Assembly (NCBI RefSeq): GCF_035762905.1 | Contig: NZ_DASUCC010000099.1 | Coordinates: 13,326 to 77,325 of the forward strand | Direction of reading: 5' to 3' | DNA length: 64,000 nucleotides | Source of the DNA: DASYTH01 sp035762905 | Lineage (GTDB): Bacteria; Actinomycetota; Actinomycetes; Mycobacteriales; Pseudonocardiaceae | Part shown: positions 8,048 to 16,876 of the stretch, one piece after another | Layout of the letters: each line of letters starts with the position of its first letter | How positions within the stretch are numbered: the first letter of the stretch is position 1 | Made by a program: the position numbers and the translations under genes | Notes under the pieces: generated by a model | Told to the model about the DNA's origin: nothing | Seen by the model: only the letters and a program-made list of their open reading frames with translations | Database searches by the model: none

Positions 8048-8683
8048 ATGCAACGAGTGACGAAACGCCGCCGCACGACCTGGTGGCTGCTGGCCACGCT
8101 GGCCAGCCTGGGGGTGCTCTCCGCAACCGCCGCCCCGGCCGCGGGAACTGCTCAGGCGCCGGCCGGCCCATCCAGACCGGCCGCTCCGGGTGGCGGTCCC
8201 GACGTGCCCGGCGCAGACGCCCCGGCGGCCGTGCCGGCCGGCGTCGCGGCAAGCACGAGCGGCTTCTACCGGATCCGGGTGCGTGACACCAACCGGCGCA
8301 TGGAAACCGAGTGGGCCGGCATCGAGGACGGTTTCCGGATCATGGCGGGGACCGGAACAGGTCCCGGGTACCTGCCGTCGCACTGGACCCTCGTGCCGCT
8401 CGGCGGTGACCGGTACAGCTTCGTCAACCGCAACTCGGGCAGGTGCCTGGACGTCCCCTTCACCAACGCCGGCGTCGACGTGGTGCAATGGAGCTGCCAC
8501 GGCGGAACCAACCAGCAGTTCCACGTCAAGCCGGTGGCGTTCCCCAACTTCTACCAGATCAGTGCTTCCAACGCCCCGGAGAAGGTGCTCGAGGCCGATC
8601 CCACGACGAACCCGGACAAGACCATCCAGCAGTGGTGGCCCAACGGCGGGCTGTACCAGCAGTTCTGGTTCGAGCCGGTCTGA
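8048..8683 (+). CDS. Secreted ricin-type beta-trefoil lectin protein
   Basis: 211 residues from ATG 8048, preceded by GGGAGGAAC. Residues 1-35 are a signal peptide: a KRRR cluster, then a hydrophobic core ending in ATAAPAAG. A Pro/Ala/Gly linker follows to about residue 75. The rest is a ricin-B-like domain: NRNSGRCLDVPFTNAGVDVV and QWSCHGGTNQQF are the QxW-type repeats, with QQWWPNGGLYQQFWFEPV at the end. No catalytic domain is present, so it is a stand-alone carbohydrate-binding secreted protein. Confidence 0.85.
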   Translation: MQRVTKRRRTTWWLLATLASLGVLSATAAPAAGTAQAPAGPSRPAAPGGGPDVPGADAPAAVPAGVAASTSGFYRIRVRDTNRRMETEWAGIEDGFRIMAGTGTGPGYLPSHWTLVPLGGDRYSFVNRNSGRCLDVPFTNAGVDVVQWSCHGGTNQQFHVKPVAFPNFYQISASNAPEKVLEADPTTNPDKTIQQWWPNGGLYQQFWFEPV

Positions 8684-8805
8684 CAACAGCGCACGCTCCG
8701 ACCTTCCCGAACCGTGCGGGCGAAGTCGGTCCGCACGACGCTCCAGTGATCATTCCCGGCCCAGGGATTGTTGTGGCTGGACTGGAAGTCTGGTTGTGTC
8801 GTGGC

Positions 8806-9567
8806 ATGAATCGGGTGATCATCGTCCTGACGGCGTTCGGGCTGCTGGTGGTGCCGTCGGCGGTGGCGTCGAGCATCGGGACCTCGATCACCGTGCTCCA
8901 GCTCAATATCTGCCACGGTGGTTGGGCCGACTGTTATCGGGGCGATGCGGTGCTGGCCAGGGCCGCCGAGGTGATCAGGTCGAGCAGGCCGCAGGTGCTG
9001 TCGGTGAACGAGGCGTGTTCCGGTGACATCGAGCGGCTGCGGCCGGCGATGGGACCCGCGCGTGCGGTGTTCGTCGCGGCCCGCAACCTCGACGACACGC
9101 CCGTACTGTGCCGGGGCAGTGACCAGCGCTACGGCAACATCATCATGGTGGGGAGCAGCTTCACCGGTGTCACCGAGGAGTCCGGCACCTTCGCCGCCCA
9201 GTACACGGCCGCGGACGGCATCGGCGAGCAGCGGTCCTGGGCGTGCCTGCCCGCGACCCGACTCAGCGCCTGCACCACGCACCTGTCCTCGGACAACCCG
9301 CCGACCGCGCTCGCACAGTGCCAGGACCTGATGCACCGCGCGGCCGACTACCCACGGCCGGTCATCGTCGCCGGCGACTTCAACCTGCACGACCAAGGCT
9401 CGCCAAGTATGCGGGACTGCGACCTCAACGACTTCTCCCGCCGGAGCGACGGCACCGTCCAACACATCTACGCCAGCAACGACCTGTCGTTCGCCCAGAC
9501 CACCGAGATCGACATGATGGGCACCACCGACCACCCCGGCTGGCTGGTCACCGTGACAACTCCCTAG
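8806..9567 (+). CDS. Secreted endonuclease/exonuclease/phosphatase-family protein
   Basis: 253 residues from ATG 8806. The N-terminus is a signal peptide ending near VPSAVASS. The DNase I-like fold is shown by VLQLNICHGG, the metal-binding Glu in VLSVNEAC, the catalytic VIVAGDFNLHD and the C-terminal GTTDHPGWLV (Asp-His pair). Members hydrolyse phosphodiesters or phosphomonoesters, with nucleic acids or phospholipids as possible extracellular substrates. Several Cys residues could form disulfides, consistent with export. It follows the lectin gene on the same strand by 122 bp. Confidence 0.85.
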   Translation: MNRVIIVLTAFGLLVVPSAVASSIGTSITVLQLNICHGGWADCYRGDAVLARAAEVIRSSRPQVLSVNEACSGDIERLRPAMGPARAVFVAARNLDDTPVLCRGSDQRYGNIIMVGSSFTGVTEESGTFAAQYTAADGIGEQRSWACLPATRLSACTTHLSSDNPPTALAQCQDLMHRAADYPRPVIVAGDFNLHDQGSPSMRDCDLNDFSRRSDGTVQHIYASNDLSFAQTTEIDMMGTTDHPGWLVTVTTP

Positions 9568-9600
9568 CCCACCACAGCGACGCTGCCGTTTGCGGGCTGC

Positions 9601-11001
9601 TCAGTGGCGTGCTCCGCGGCGCTGTTTCAGCTGCGTCCCCGGAGGAAGGGAACTCGATGCGGCGCAGGTGGACCGGCCGCAACATTGGGGTCCGGTGTCG
9701 GCGAATCGTGGATCGCAGATTGCGGCGGCGAGTTCGGTCGCGCGTTCTTCGGAAAGTCCCCATGACTGCCAAACCGGCCGGGAGCGCTCGAGAAATTGTT
9801 GCGGGTTTCCCAGCCGGACCGCGTCCTGGTACCGATCCGGATGCGCACAATCCAGTGCCTCGGCGAGAATGGAGACGGCGTGCCGGACCGCGAGCCGATC
9901 GCTGGCGTAGCGAGACCATTTCTGGTGACAGCTTTGATGCACGCAGCTCACCGTGTCGGCGCCCCGCGAGGTGGCGTAGTCCGCGAGCCGGGACCGGTGC
10001 GCCCTGATGCTCTCCGCGGTTTGCGGTCGTCTCGTCCACTCCGGCTGCGGTGATCCCGGTTCCCGAGCGCTTGCCGTACACGGGCTGTCCTCGGAGAACC
10101 CGTCGTAGAGGTCGACGACCTCGACGCCCGGCACCATCGCCAGCAACCGCGCCATCGCGGTCTGCGCCTGCAGGTGCACCGGACTCCACGAGTGCGATTC
10201 GGCCAGCACCCGCCGGCGCACCCGCTTGCGCCACGGCATCGCATCGCCCAACTCGCGCACCCGCTCCTCGAGGAAGGTGATCACCTGCACCTCCCGCACC
10301 GGATGCCGGACGCCGTCGGTCATGAGCCGCCGCGCCGCCGCCGCTGTCGTCGTCTGCTGGCAGGCCGTGCACCAGTTCACGTGCACCGTCGCGCCCCATC
10401 CCAGGCTCCGCTCGAGCCGGGTGAGGCGGAGCCGTTCCGCGACGGCGGGGCGACCGATGCTGCCGAACGGCTTGCCACAGCAGGCCGCCGCCGGCCCGGC
10501 CGCGGCGACGAACCTGACGCCGAGCGCATCGAGCACGCTGACGGTGTCAAGCAGCAGGTGCGGCGTGACCTGAACACTGCAGCTCATGTTCACGTACACG
10601 TCGGCCCCCGGTGCCGAACGCGGCCGGCGGTCGAACCACGTGAGCTCGTCCCGGGACATCAGCATGCGGCCGTGGTCCGCCCAGTTCCGGAACATCGTGC
10701 CGGGACGGTGGGCCGCCGCGGCCACGCCGTCGATACCAATAATCTGTCGCCAGCTGAGCAGGTAGAGCCGGCTGGCCGGGATGCCGCCCAGTGCGTCGAG
10801 GATGCTTTCCAACTCCGCCCGCGTCGGCAGAACCCGGCCCACTTCGATCTGGGAGTACCAAGCTGGGTCGATGCCGGCCTGCACGGCGAGATCATCCGGC
10901 GTATCGAAACCCGCCGCGGCCCGCTCATCCGCCAAATTGTTCGGGATCAGGGGATTGCCCACCTCCACGACGATACGCCCGGCCACCCGGCCCCGTCCCA
11001 T
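9601..11001 (-). CDS. XRE-type DNA-binding domain fused to a cysteine-rich (CCG-like) domain
   Basis: 466 residues from the ATG at 10999-11001 (MGRGRVAGRIVVEVGNPLIP); upstream in-frame codons look non-coding. Residues 15-75 form an XRE/Cro helix-turn-helix (DDLAVQAGIDPAWYSQIEVG). The remaining 380 residues hold paired cysteines: NMSCSVQ, AAACCGKPFGS near residue 174, NWCTACQQ, and VHQSCHQKW toward the end. This resembles the CCG domain of heterodisulfide-reductase-like proteins, which bind an iron-sulfur cluster or form redox disulfides. A redox-sensing regulator is the simplest reading. The divergent MmgE/PrpD gene is the obvious target. Confidence 0.65.
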   Translation of the reverse strand: MGRGRVAGRIVVEVGNPLIPNNLADERAAAGFDTPDDLAVQAGIDPAWYSQIEVGRVLPTRAELESILDALGGIPASRLYLLSWRQIIGIDGVAAAAHRPGTMFRNWADHGRMLMSRDELTWFDRRPRSAPGADVYVNMSCSVQVTPHLLLDTVSVLDALGVRFVAAAGPAAACCGKPFGSIGRPAVAERLRLTRLERSLGWGATVHVNWCTACQQTTTAAAARRLMTDGVRHPVREVQVITFLEERVRELGDAMPWRKRVRRRVLAESHSWSPVHLQAQTAMARLLAMVPGVEVVDLYDGFSEDSPCTASAREPGSPQPEWTRRPQTAESIRAHRSRLADYATSRGADTVSCVHQSCHQKWSRYASDRLAVRHAVSILAEALDCAHPDRYQDAVRLGNPQQFLERSRPVWQSWGLSEERATELAAAICDPRFADTGPQCCGRSTCAASSSLPPGTQLKQRRGARH

Positions 11002-11081
11002 ACCGATGTTCCACCACTTTGGTGCGGTTGCGATACAGGTCCACCAGTAGCCACCAATACCCTTAAGTAAAACCAGACTCC

Positions 11082-12467
11082 GTGAGTGAATCGGCCGTAG
11101 ACTCGGACCGGCGGCCACGCTTTGATGGAATCGTGACTCGAAGTGCAAGCGAGCAGCTCGCCGATCATGTCCATGGTCTTTCCTTCGACGACCTGCCCGG
11201 TCCGGTGGTGGACAAGACGAAGGAACTGCTGCTGCACCATGTCGGTCTCGCGTTACGGTGCGGCGGCGACCCGCTGGGCCGCCAAGCGGTGCAGGTGGCC
11301 CACTCGCTCAGCGGTAGCAACACCGACTGCACGGTGATCGGCCAACCGCGCGGCGCCAGCCTGCTCGACGCCGTGTTCGCGAACGCAGTGCTCATGAGCT
11401 GCCGGGGGCTTGACGACTTTCAGCTGCCGCCCGCGGTGCATCAAGGGGTCGTGACCTACCCGATCGGTCTCGCGCTCGGCGAGCACGGGCACACCTCCGG
11501 GCGGGAACTCATCACCGCGGTGGTGACCGGTTACGACACGCAGGCCAAGCTCGCCCGTACCATGTTCAGCTGGCAGCTACCGGTTCCCCGGCACCAGTAC
11601 AGCCTCTTCGCCGCGTTCAGCGCGGCCGCGGTTGCCGCTCGGCTGCTCAAGCTCTCCCGCGAACAAACCGCGCACGCGCTCGCACATGCCGCGCACCTGG
11701 GTGCGGGTCTGGCCGAGGCCGGCGACATGATGGGCCCGCTCCAACCGCTCGTGGCTCGCAACGGCGCCATGGCGGCGTTCCTGGCGCAGGCGGGTATCCC
11801 CATGGCCCGCACCAGCATCGAAGGCGAGCACGGCCTGTTCCGCACCGTCGCCGGCCACGTGCCCGGCACCCTTGCAGAAAGCCTGTCGACCCTCGGCCAG
11901 GACTTCGAGATCACCAGGGCATCGCCGAAGCGGTACGGCGGCAGCGGCCTCAACATCGTCCCGCAGGAACTGACGCTGGAACTGCTCAAGACCAACGCCC
12001 TGACCGCCGACGACATCACTCGCGTCGACATCACTCTGCCCAGCGAGCGCGAACAACGCGAAACACTGATGCAGACCCGACTCGATCAGGGATTCCGGCC
12101 CTTGTGGTCAGCGCGCTTCCTGGTCGCCAGTGTCATCGCATGCGGTGCGATCGATCCACTCCGCTACCCACGGCGCGGCGACACCTACCTCGAGCGGGCA
12201 CTGGAAAAGGTCCACCTGCACTTCGAACCCGGCCGACCGATCCGCTACGCCCGCATCGAGATCACCGCCACCACCACGCGTCGGCACGTCGCCGAAGGAG
12301 ACGACCACGTCTTCCCACCGGTGGACGCCTACACCTGGCTAGCCGAAGGCGGCACGCTCTCCGACAGTCAAATCCACAAGCTGGTCAAACTCATCGCCAC
12401 CCTCGAAGACGTCGCTGACGTCGCCGAGATCACCACCTGCCTGACCCCGGCCAGCGCGCCCCGGTGA
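11082..12467 (+). CDS. MmgE/PrpD-family enzyme (2-methylcitrate dehydratase / cis-aconitate decarboxylase type)
   Basis: 461 residues from GTG 11082. The family's helical domain is visible from residue 20 on, with HHVGLALRCGGDPLGRQAVQ, FANAVLMSCRGLDDFQ and the central AAHLGAGLAEAGDMMGPLQP. The smaller C-terminal domain starts near ITRVDITLPSEREQ. Members dehydrate methylcitrate, decarboxylate cis-aconitate or epimerise iminodisuccinate; the sequence alone does not decide between them. No prpB or prpC neighbours are present, which argues against a normal propionate operon. It is divergent from the XRE/Cys-rich regulator. Confidence 0.8.
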   Translation: MSESAVDSDRRPRFDGIVTRSASEQLADHVHGLSFDDLPGPVVDKTKELLLHHVGLALRCGGDPLGRQAVQVAHSLSGSNTDCTVIGQPRGASLLDAVFANAVLMSCRGLDDFQLPPAVHQGVVTYPIGLALGEHGHTSGRELITAVVTGYDTQAKLARTMFSWQLPVPRHQYSLFAAFSAAAVAARLLKLSREQTAHALAHAAHLGAGLAEAGDMMGPLQPLVARNGAMAAFLAQAGIPMARTSIEGEHGLFRTVAGHVPGTLAESLSTLGQDFEITRASPKRYGGSGLNIVPQELTLELLKTNALTADDITRVDITLPSEREQRETLMQTRLDQGFRPLWSARFLVASVIACGAIDPLRYPRRGDTYLERALEKVHLHFEPGRPIRYARIEITATTTRRHVAEGDDHVFPPVDAYTWLAEGGTLSDSQIHKLVKLIATLEDVADVAEITTCLTPASAPR

Positions 12468-12663
12468 GATGCCGCCCATTACGCACATGGCCCAACTCCG
12501 GATGAGCAAAACCATGGACCGGTTGATCGCCTGAACGACCGACGATGACACGGTCGACGAGGCCGGCGTTCATTCCGGGGCCGCGCCGGCCGGCGTCACC
12601 ATGCCGGCTGGGTCCAAGGCCCGCACCGATGACGATCGCGTTGCCTACCTGACCACCGAAGGT

Positions 12664-12996
12664 TCACCGGCGCGGTGCGTACATGATGACCGCGACGCCG
12701 AGCAGACACAGGCCGGCGCCGAGGTAGTCCCATCGGTCGGGCCGGAACTTGTCCACCAGCACACCCCAGGCCAGGGAGCCGGCGACGAAGATCCCGCCGT
12801 AGGCGGCCAGGATCCGGCCGAAGTGCGGCTCGGGCTGGAAGGTCGCGACGAAACCGTAGGCGCCCAACGCGAGCACACCGGCGGCGATCCACAGCAGCCC
12901 GCGGTGCTCCCGCCAGCCCTGCCAGACCAGCCAGACGCCACCGATCTCGGCCAGCGCGGCCAGCACGAACAGCAACACGGACCGGACCACGGTCAT
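12664..12996 (-). CDS. YnfA/UPF0060-family small membrane protein
   Basis: 110 residues with four predicted membrane helices. Family marks are LAALAEIGGVWLVWQGWREH at the start, the central FQPEPHFGRILAAYGGIFVA and the closing KFRPDRWDYLGAGLCLLGVA. The length is typical of the family. The protein lies in the inner membrane and resembles small multidrug-resistance proteins, but transport has not been settled for the family. It stands alone between a convergent gene and the minus-strand gene at 13059-13520. Confidence 0.9.
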   Translation of the reverse strand: MTVVRSVLLFVLAALAEIGGVWLVWQGWREHRGLLWIAAGVLALGAYGFVATFQPEPHFGRILAAYGGIFVAGSLAWGVLVDKFRPDRWDYLGAGLCLLGVAVIMYAPRR

Positions 12997-13058
12997 GATC
13001 GGGACCGTACCGCGCGAGATCCGAGATCCGAGACCAAACCCTCAGGCCGACTCGAGGG

Positions 13059-13520
13059 TCAACCCCCGAGGCGATCAAACACCACACCGGCGGGCTGGAC
13101 CTGGTGCACCGTGCCGGCGGAGTTGGCGCTGAAGACCACTCCGCGCGCGGCGAGCCGCTCGTTGAGTCCGTCGACGGACTCGACCAGGGTGTCGGGCAGG
13201 GCGTAGTACTCCTCGAGGGTGGCCCGGGCCGGCTCGTTGTCGGTCACGGCCGCGTCGTAGCGCACCTCATCGCCCTCGGTGGTGATGTCGAAGGCGAAGA
13301 AGGCGCAGCAGGCCTTCTCCCGTGCGGCCAGGTCCCGCAGCCATGCCTCGATGCCGGGCTCCGCCCGGAACCGGAACCGGATCCCCGCCGTAGTGCGTTC
13401 CCGCCCGAGGAAGGCCGCGTGGGTGAACAGCCGCCGGTACTCGGCCAGCCGTTCGATGTCGGTGTCGGGAGCGTCGGTCATGTCGCACACGATCGGGGTG
13501 GACGCGTCCGGGATCTGCAT
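13059..13520 (-). CDS. Conserved actinobacterial protein of unknown function with a Cys pair
   Basis: 153 residues with no assignable family. The N-terminal half contains RLAEYRRLFTHAAFLGRERT and a striking AAREKACCAFFAFDITTEGD, which carries adjacent cysteines. The protein is soluble and has no signal peptide. It is divergent from a MerR regulator across 77 bp containing a clear MerR-type palindrome, so it is probably the regulated target. The Cys pair could bind a metal or thiol-reactive inducer; this is inference. Confidence 0.65.
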   Translation of the reverse strand: MQIPDASTPIVCDMTDAPDTDIERLAEYRRLFTHAAFLGRERTTAGIRFRFRAEPGIEAWLRDLAAREKACCAFFAFDITTEGDEVRYDAAVTDNEPARATLEEYYALPDTLVESVDGLNERLAARGVVFSANSAGTVHQVQPAGVVFDRLGG

Positions 13521-13557
13521 GGTCAGGCTCCTTGTCGCTGGTCTTGCGTGGCGTTCG

Positions 13558-13592
13558 ACTCGACCCTAGAGTCTGGACCAGGGTCCAGAGTC
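13558..13592 (+). promoter_or_regulatory. MerR-type operator/promoter
   Basis: AGTCTGGACC (13570-13579) and GGTCCAGAGT (13582-13591) form a near-perfect 22-bp inverted repeat, nine of ten positions matching, centred between the divergent genes. MerR-family proteins bind such dyads between the -35 and -10 elements. It ends only 6 bp before the GTG of the MerR gene, so that transcript may be nearly leaderless. Confidence 0.6.
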
Positions 13593-13597
13593 AAGAG

Positions 13598-14002
13598 GTG
13601 ACGCGGGTGAAGATCGGACAGGTCGCCCAGCAGGCCGGGGTCAGCGTCGACACGGTCCGCTTCTACGAACGCCGCGGCGTGCTGCCCGCCGCGGACCGCA
13701 GACCCTCCGGCTACCGGGTGTTCAACGAGTCCACAGTGGACCGGATCCGCACCGCCAAAGCCCTCCAGGACATGGGCTTCACCCTCGATGAGGTCATCGA
13801 CGCCCTGCACGCCCACGACACCGGCGGCGCCACCTGCGACAGCGAACGCTGGCGCCTGCAGGCTGTCATCGACCGCATCGACACCAAAATCGCCGACCTG
13901 CAACGCGCCCGCCAACACGCCCAGGACATCCTCCACGACTGCCGAACCGGCCACTGCCGACTCAACCTCCAGCCGGCACACCCGGCCAATCACCAACGCT
14001 GA
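13598..14002 (+). CDS. MerR-family regulator
   Basis: 134 residues. The winged helix-turn-helix reads KIGQVAQQAGVSVDTVRFYE and RRPSGYRVFNESTVDRIR, followed by a dimerisation helix with IDTKIADLQRARQHAQDI. One Cys lies in GATCDSERW and two in a short CRTGHCRLN tail, an arrangement like metal-sensing MerR proteins. The start is GTG 13598; a GTG three codons on is also possible. It probably controls itself and the divergent Cys-pair protein gene. Confidence 0.88.
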   Translation: MTRVKIGQVAQQAGVSVDTVRFYERRGVLPAADRRPSGYRVFNESTVDRIRTAKALQDMGFTLDEVIDALHAHDTGGATCDSERWRLQAVIDRIDTKIADLQRARQHAQDILHDCRTGHCRLNLQPAHPANHQR

Positions 14003-14254
14003 CCCGGTTTCCTCCCCAGGGGGCCGCAAGCAGCCCACCGTTGGCCCACGCGAAGCCGGTCGCGATCAGGTAGACCGACCTGATCCCCGCCGCGACGGTG
14101 AGCAACTTGCGGGTGTTGCGCAGCCGCGACTCCAGCCGCTCCTGCGGCGTCGGTCAGCCGCGGTAGCACTCGGCAAGGGCGGAGAAGGCGGCCTTGGGTT
14201 CCCAAGGTAGGTCGGGGTAGGTGCGGCCGTGATCTCGATGCGGTGGGGTCCGGT

Positions 14255-14794
14255 TCACTTCTGCACGGGTGCCGTCCCCGGAGGCGGGTGGGGCGGTGTG
14301 GGGGTCGCGCAGGCTGTGATGATCTTGGTCATGGTGTTGCGGAAGTGCTCGCGGTCGCGGGGTGTGAGCGGTGCGAGGAGTTGGTTGAGCTCGGCGGTCG
14401 CCGCGGCGTGGACCGCGGCCGCTGCCTGCTGGCCGGTGTCGGTGAGCGTGACGCGCAGGGCGCGCCGGTCATCCGGAACGGGTGTTCGCCGGACGAGGCC
14501 GCGCCGTTCGGCTCGGTCGACGAGGCCGGTGAGCGCGGCTTTCTCCACACCGAAGCACTGAGCCAGATCCGCCATCCCCCGGGGACCGAAGGCCAGGACG
14601 CACAGCAGTCGGGCCTGGACGGGGGTCAGGTCGTGGCGTTCGGAGATCCGCGCCTGGATGCCCTGCACCAGGCGGGAAAGCTGGATCAGCCCGTTCGCAG
14701 GATCGAGATCGTCCTGCGCCCCACGGTGTCGGCCGGCCGCCGCACACCCCGACCCCATCGCCGTGATTGCGATGTCTTGCTCACCTTCGCCCAC
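14255..14794 (-). CDS. MarR-family regulator
   Basis: 179 residues from GTG 14794. The frame is open further upstream, but that stretch is AT-rich promoter-like DNA. The winged helix includes LTPVQARLLCVLAFGPRGMA and VEKAALTGLVDRAERRGLVR, with PDDRRALRVTLTDTG as the wing. It is divergent from the PPOX and nitroreductase-like genes. The intergenic stretch (14795-14895) contains an AT-rich promoter-like segment (GTATATAGTTAATGACACG), rare in this window. Confidence 0.88.
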   Translation of the reverse strand: MGEGEQDIAITAMGSGCAAAGRHRGAQDDLDPANGLIQLSRLVQGIQARISERHDLTPVQARLLCVLAFGPRGMADLAQCFGVEKAALTGLVDRAERRGLVRRTPVPDDRRALRVTLTDTGQQAAAAVHAAATAELNQLLAPLTPRDREHFRNTMTKIITACATPTPPHPPPGTAPVQK

Positions 14795-14895
14795 TACCCT
14801 ACCGTACACGAGGTATATAGTTAATGACACGTACAGTAAATGGCATGAACCAGGGATGACCGCACTGGTCAAGCGGTCGCACGAGGAGGCGTGGT

Positions 14896-15330
14896 ATGTC
14901 GTTCACCGACAACGAGCTCGAGTACCTGGCCAGCCAGCGACTCGGCCGGCTGGCCACGGCGCAGCCGAACGGCACGCTTCAGGTCAGCCCGGTCGGATTC
15001 CGCTACAACAGCGACACCGGCACGATCGACATCGCCGGGCACGGGATGGCCCGCAGCCGCAAGTTCCGCAACGTCGCCGACAACGGCCGGGTCGCGTTCG
15101 TGGTCGATGACCTCGCCTCGGTCCAGCCGTGGCGGCCGCGGTGCCTGGAAATCCGCGGGCGAGCCGAGGCGCTCACCGAACCCACCGATTCCGCCTGGGC
15201 CACCGGCCCGCAGATGGGGTTCGACGGGGCGATCATCCGGATCCACCCCAAGCGCATCATCAGTTTCGGCATCGGTGAGACCAACAGTGACGTCCGCCAG
15301 TTCACGATCAACCGCCGCACCGTCGGCTGA
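14896..15330 (+). CDS. PPOX-class F420-dependent oxidoreductase-like protein
   Basis: 144 residues. The fold signature is LASQRLGRLATAQPNGTLQV followed by SRKFRNVADNGRVAFVVDDL. It ends with FGIGETNSDVRQFTINRRTV, like the mycobacterial F420 group. The reaction is probably reduction of a small organic substrate with F420H2. It is the first gene after the MarR regulator and lies 17 bp before a deazaflavin-dependent nitroreductase gene, so the two form a redox operon likely induced by an aromatic or xenobiotic ligand of MarR. Confidence 0.85.
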   Translation: MSFTDNELEYLASQRLGRLATAQPNGTLQVSPVGFRYNSDTGTIDIAGHGMARSRKFRNVADNGRVAFVVDDLASVQPWRPRCLEIRGRAEALTEPTDSAWATGPQMGFDGAIIRIHPKRIISFGIGETNSDVRQFTINRRTVG

Positions 15331-15347
15331 CCGACCCAGGAGATGAG

Positions 15348-15815
15348 ATGAGCTTCGACACCCGCAACGGCACCCGCGGCGCCCGCCAACCCCGCGCCGG
15401 GCGACTGATGCGCTGGATGAACACGATGGCCGCGAAGCGAATCCGCCGCAAGGGCGGCAGGTTCATGGGCTTCAACGCTCTCATCCTCACCACCATCGGC
15501 GCCAGGAGCGGAACCGAACGCACCAACCCGGTCGGCTACTTCCCCGCCGGCGACGAGGACGGCTGGCTGATCGTGGCATCCGCGGCCGGTGCGCCGAAGA
15601 ACCCGGCCTGGTACTACAACATCGCCGCACACCCCGACAAGGTCCAGATCGAGTTAGCCGGCCGCACGATCCCCGTCAGCGCCGAACAACTCCACGGACC
15701 CGAGCGCGAACAAGCATGGCGACAGATCACCACCGCCGCGCCCCGGTTCGCCCAATACCAGGTGAAGACCGACCGCGAACTGCCGATCATCCGCCTGACA
15801 TCCCGACCCGGCTGA
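15348..15815 (+). CDS. Deazaflavin-dependent nitroreductase-family (DDN-like) protein
   Basis: 155 residues. DDN-family marks are FNALILTTIGARSGTERTNP and PKNPAWYYNIAAHPDKVQIE, the F420-binding core of this split-barrel family. The length and basic N-terminal extension are normal. These enzymes transfer hydride from F420H2 to quinones or nitro compounds, at the membrane face or in the cytoplasm. It lies in an operon with the preceding PPOX gene. The 197 bp to the next gene hold only the ArsR promoter. Confidence 0.87.
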   Translation: MSFDTRNGTRGARQPRAGRLMRWMNTMAAKRIRRKGGRFMGFNALILTTIGARSGTERTNPVGYFPAGDEDGWLIVASAAGAPKNPAWYYNIAAHPDKVQIELAGRTIPVSAEQLHGPEREQAWRQITTAAPRFAQYQVKTDRELPIIRLTSRPG

Positions 15816-15989
15816 CCCAGCACCGCAAACCCCAGCACCACTATCCCAGCCAGCGGCCGACAGCCGCGTCAGACCGAGAGCCCACAACCGGCGCAGCCAC
15901 CACGAGCGACCGCAGCCGGCAAGCCGGCCCACTGTCCAATCTGGACGACTGGCCGATGTAGACACGAAACCCGCCGGATTCATCTCGAC

Positions 15990-16016
15990 TTGACACATGC
16001 CCATATGGGAATATGA
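15990..16016 (+). promoter_or_regulatory. ArsR-gene promoter with palindrome
   Basis: TTGACA (15990-15995) matches the -35 consensus. CCCATATGGG (16000-16009), a perfect 10-bp palindrome, lies just downstream and directly precedes the ATG at 16013. The position fits an operator for autoregulation by the ArsR protein and implies a very short or leaderless transcript. Confidence 0.5.
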
Positions 16017-16366
16017 TGGCGGCCATGGCACGAGCAGCGACGACGTCGGACGTCTTCAACGCGATCGCCGAGCCGCAGCGCCGGGAGATCCTGGTGCTGC
16101 TGCGAGTGGGTGAGCGGCCGGTGACCGACCTGGCCCGGGAGTTGGGGATGAGCCAGCCAGGGGCGTCCAAGCACCTGCGGGTGCTGCGGGAGGTCGGGCT
16201 GGTGCGGGTCCGCGGGGCGGGCAAGCAGCGTCTGTACGGCCTGGACGCCCGCGGGCTGCGGCCGGTGCACGAGTGGGCCGGCGGGTTCGAGCGGTTCTGG
16301 AACGAGAGCTTCGACCGGCTGGAGGCCTACGTGCAGGACCTCAAGCAGACACGGCAGGAGAAGTAG
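16013..16366 (+). CDS. ArsR-family winged-helix regulator
   Basis: 117 residues. It begins with the family's usual VFNAIAEPQRREILVLLRVG. The recognition helix is MSQPGASKHLRVLREVGLVR and the wing is GKQRLYGLD. A metal-sensor Cys box is absent, as in the subgroup paired with SRPBCC proteins. The following SRPBCC gene begins 3 bp after the stop, a very common pairing (ArsR plus AHSA1-like protein). An ATG 4 codons downstream is an alternative start. Confidence 0.9.
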   Translation: MMAAMARAATTSDVFNAIAEPQRREILVLLRVGERPVTDLARELGMSQPGASKHLRVLREVGLVRVRGAGKQRLYGLDARGLRPVHEWAGGFERFWNESFDRLEAYVQDLKQTRQEK

Positions 16367-16369
16367 CTG

Positions 16370-16876
16370 ATGAGCGCGACGGAACGAGCAGCCCCGGCGC
16401 AGTCCGCGACGGCCGACCGCGAGATCGTCATCTCCCGGGTCATCCACGCCCCACCAGAGTTGGTGTTCGAGGCGTTCACCGAGGTCCGGCACCTGTCGCA
16501 ATGGTGGGGACCGGACGGGTTCAGCACCACCACGCGGTCCTTCGAGTTCCGCGTCGGCGGCGAGTGGGACTTCGTGCTGCACGGGCCGGACGGCACGGAC
16601 TACCCCGAGTGGATCTGTTGGACCGAGATCACCCCGCCGAAGCGGATCGCGCTGCGCCACGGTGAATCCCGCGACGACCCGAACGCCTTCGAATCGGTCC
16701 TGACGTTCGAGCCCGACGGTGCGGCGACCCGGATCCAGCTGCGCACGGTGTTCCCCACCAGACAACTGCGCGACGAGGCGGTCGAGAAGTACCACGCGAT
16801 CGAGGGCGGAGCGCAGACCCTTGCCAACCTGGCCGCCTACCTCACCGAGATCGTCCGGAAGGGAGCGCAGGACTGA
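16370..16876 (+). CDS. SRPBCC/AHSA1-domain protein
   Basis: 168 residues. The hydrophobic-cavity fold is recognised from REIVISRVIHAPPELVFEAF, the WWGPDGFSTTTRSFEFRVGG motif and the C-terminal helix ending NLAAYLTEIVRKG. No enzyme activity can be assigned; members bind small hydrophobic ligands. It lies between the ArsR regulator and a DHFR-family gene, whose ATG overlaps its stop codon, so all three are one operon. Confidence 0.88.
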   Translation: MSATERAAPAQSATADREIVISRVIHAPPELVFEAFTEVRHLSQWWGPDGFSTTTRSFEFRVGGEWDFVLHGPDGTDYPEWICWTEITPPKRIALRHGESRDDPNAFESVLTFEPDGAATRIQLRTVFPTRQLRDEAVEKYHAIEGGAQTLANLAAYLTEIVRKGAQD

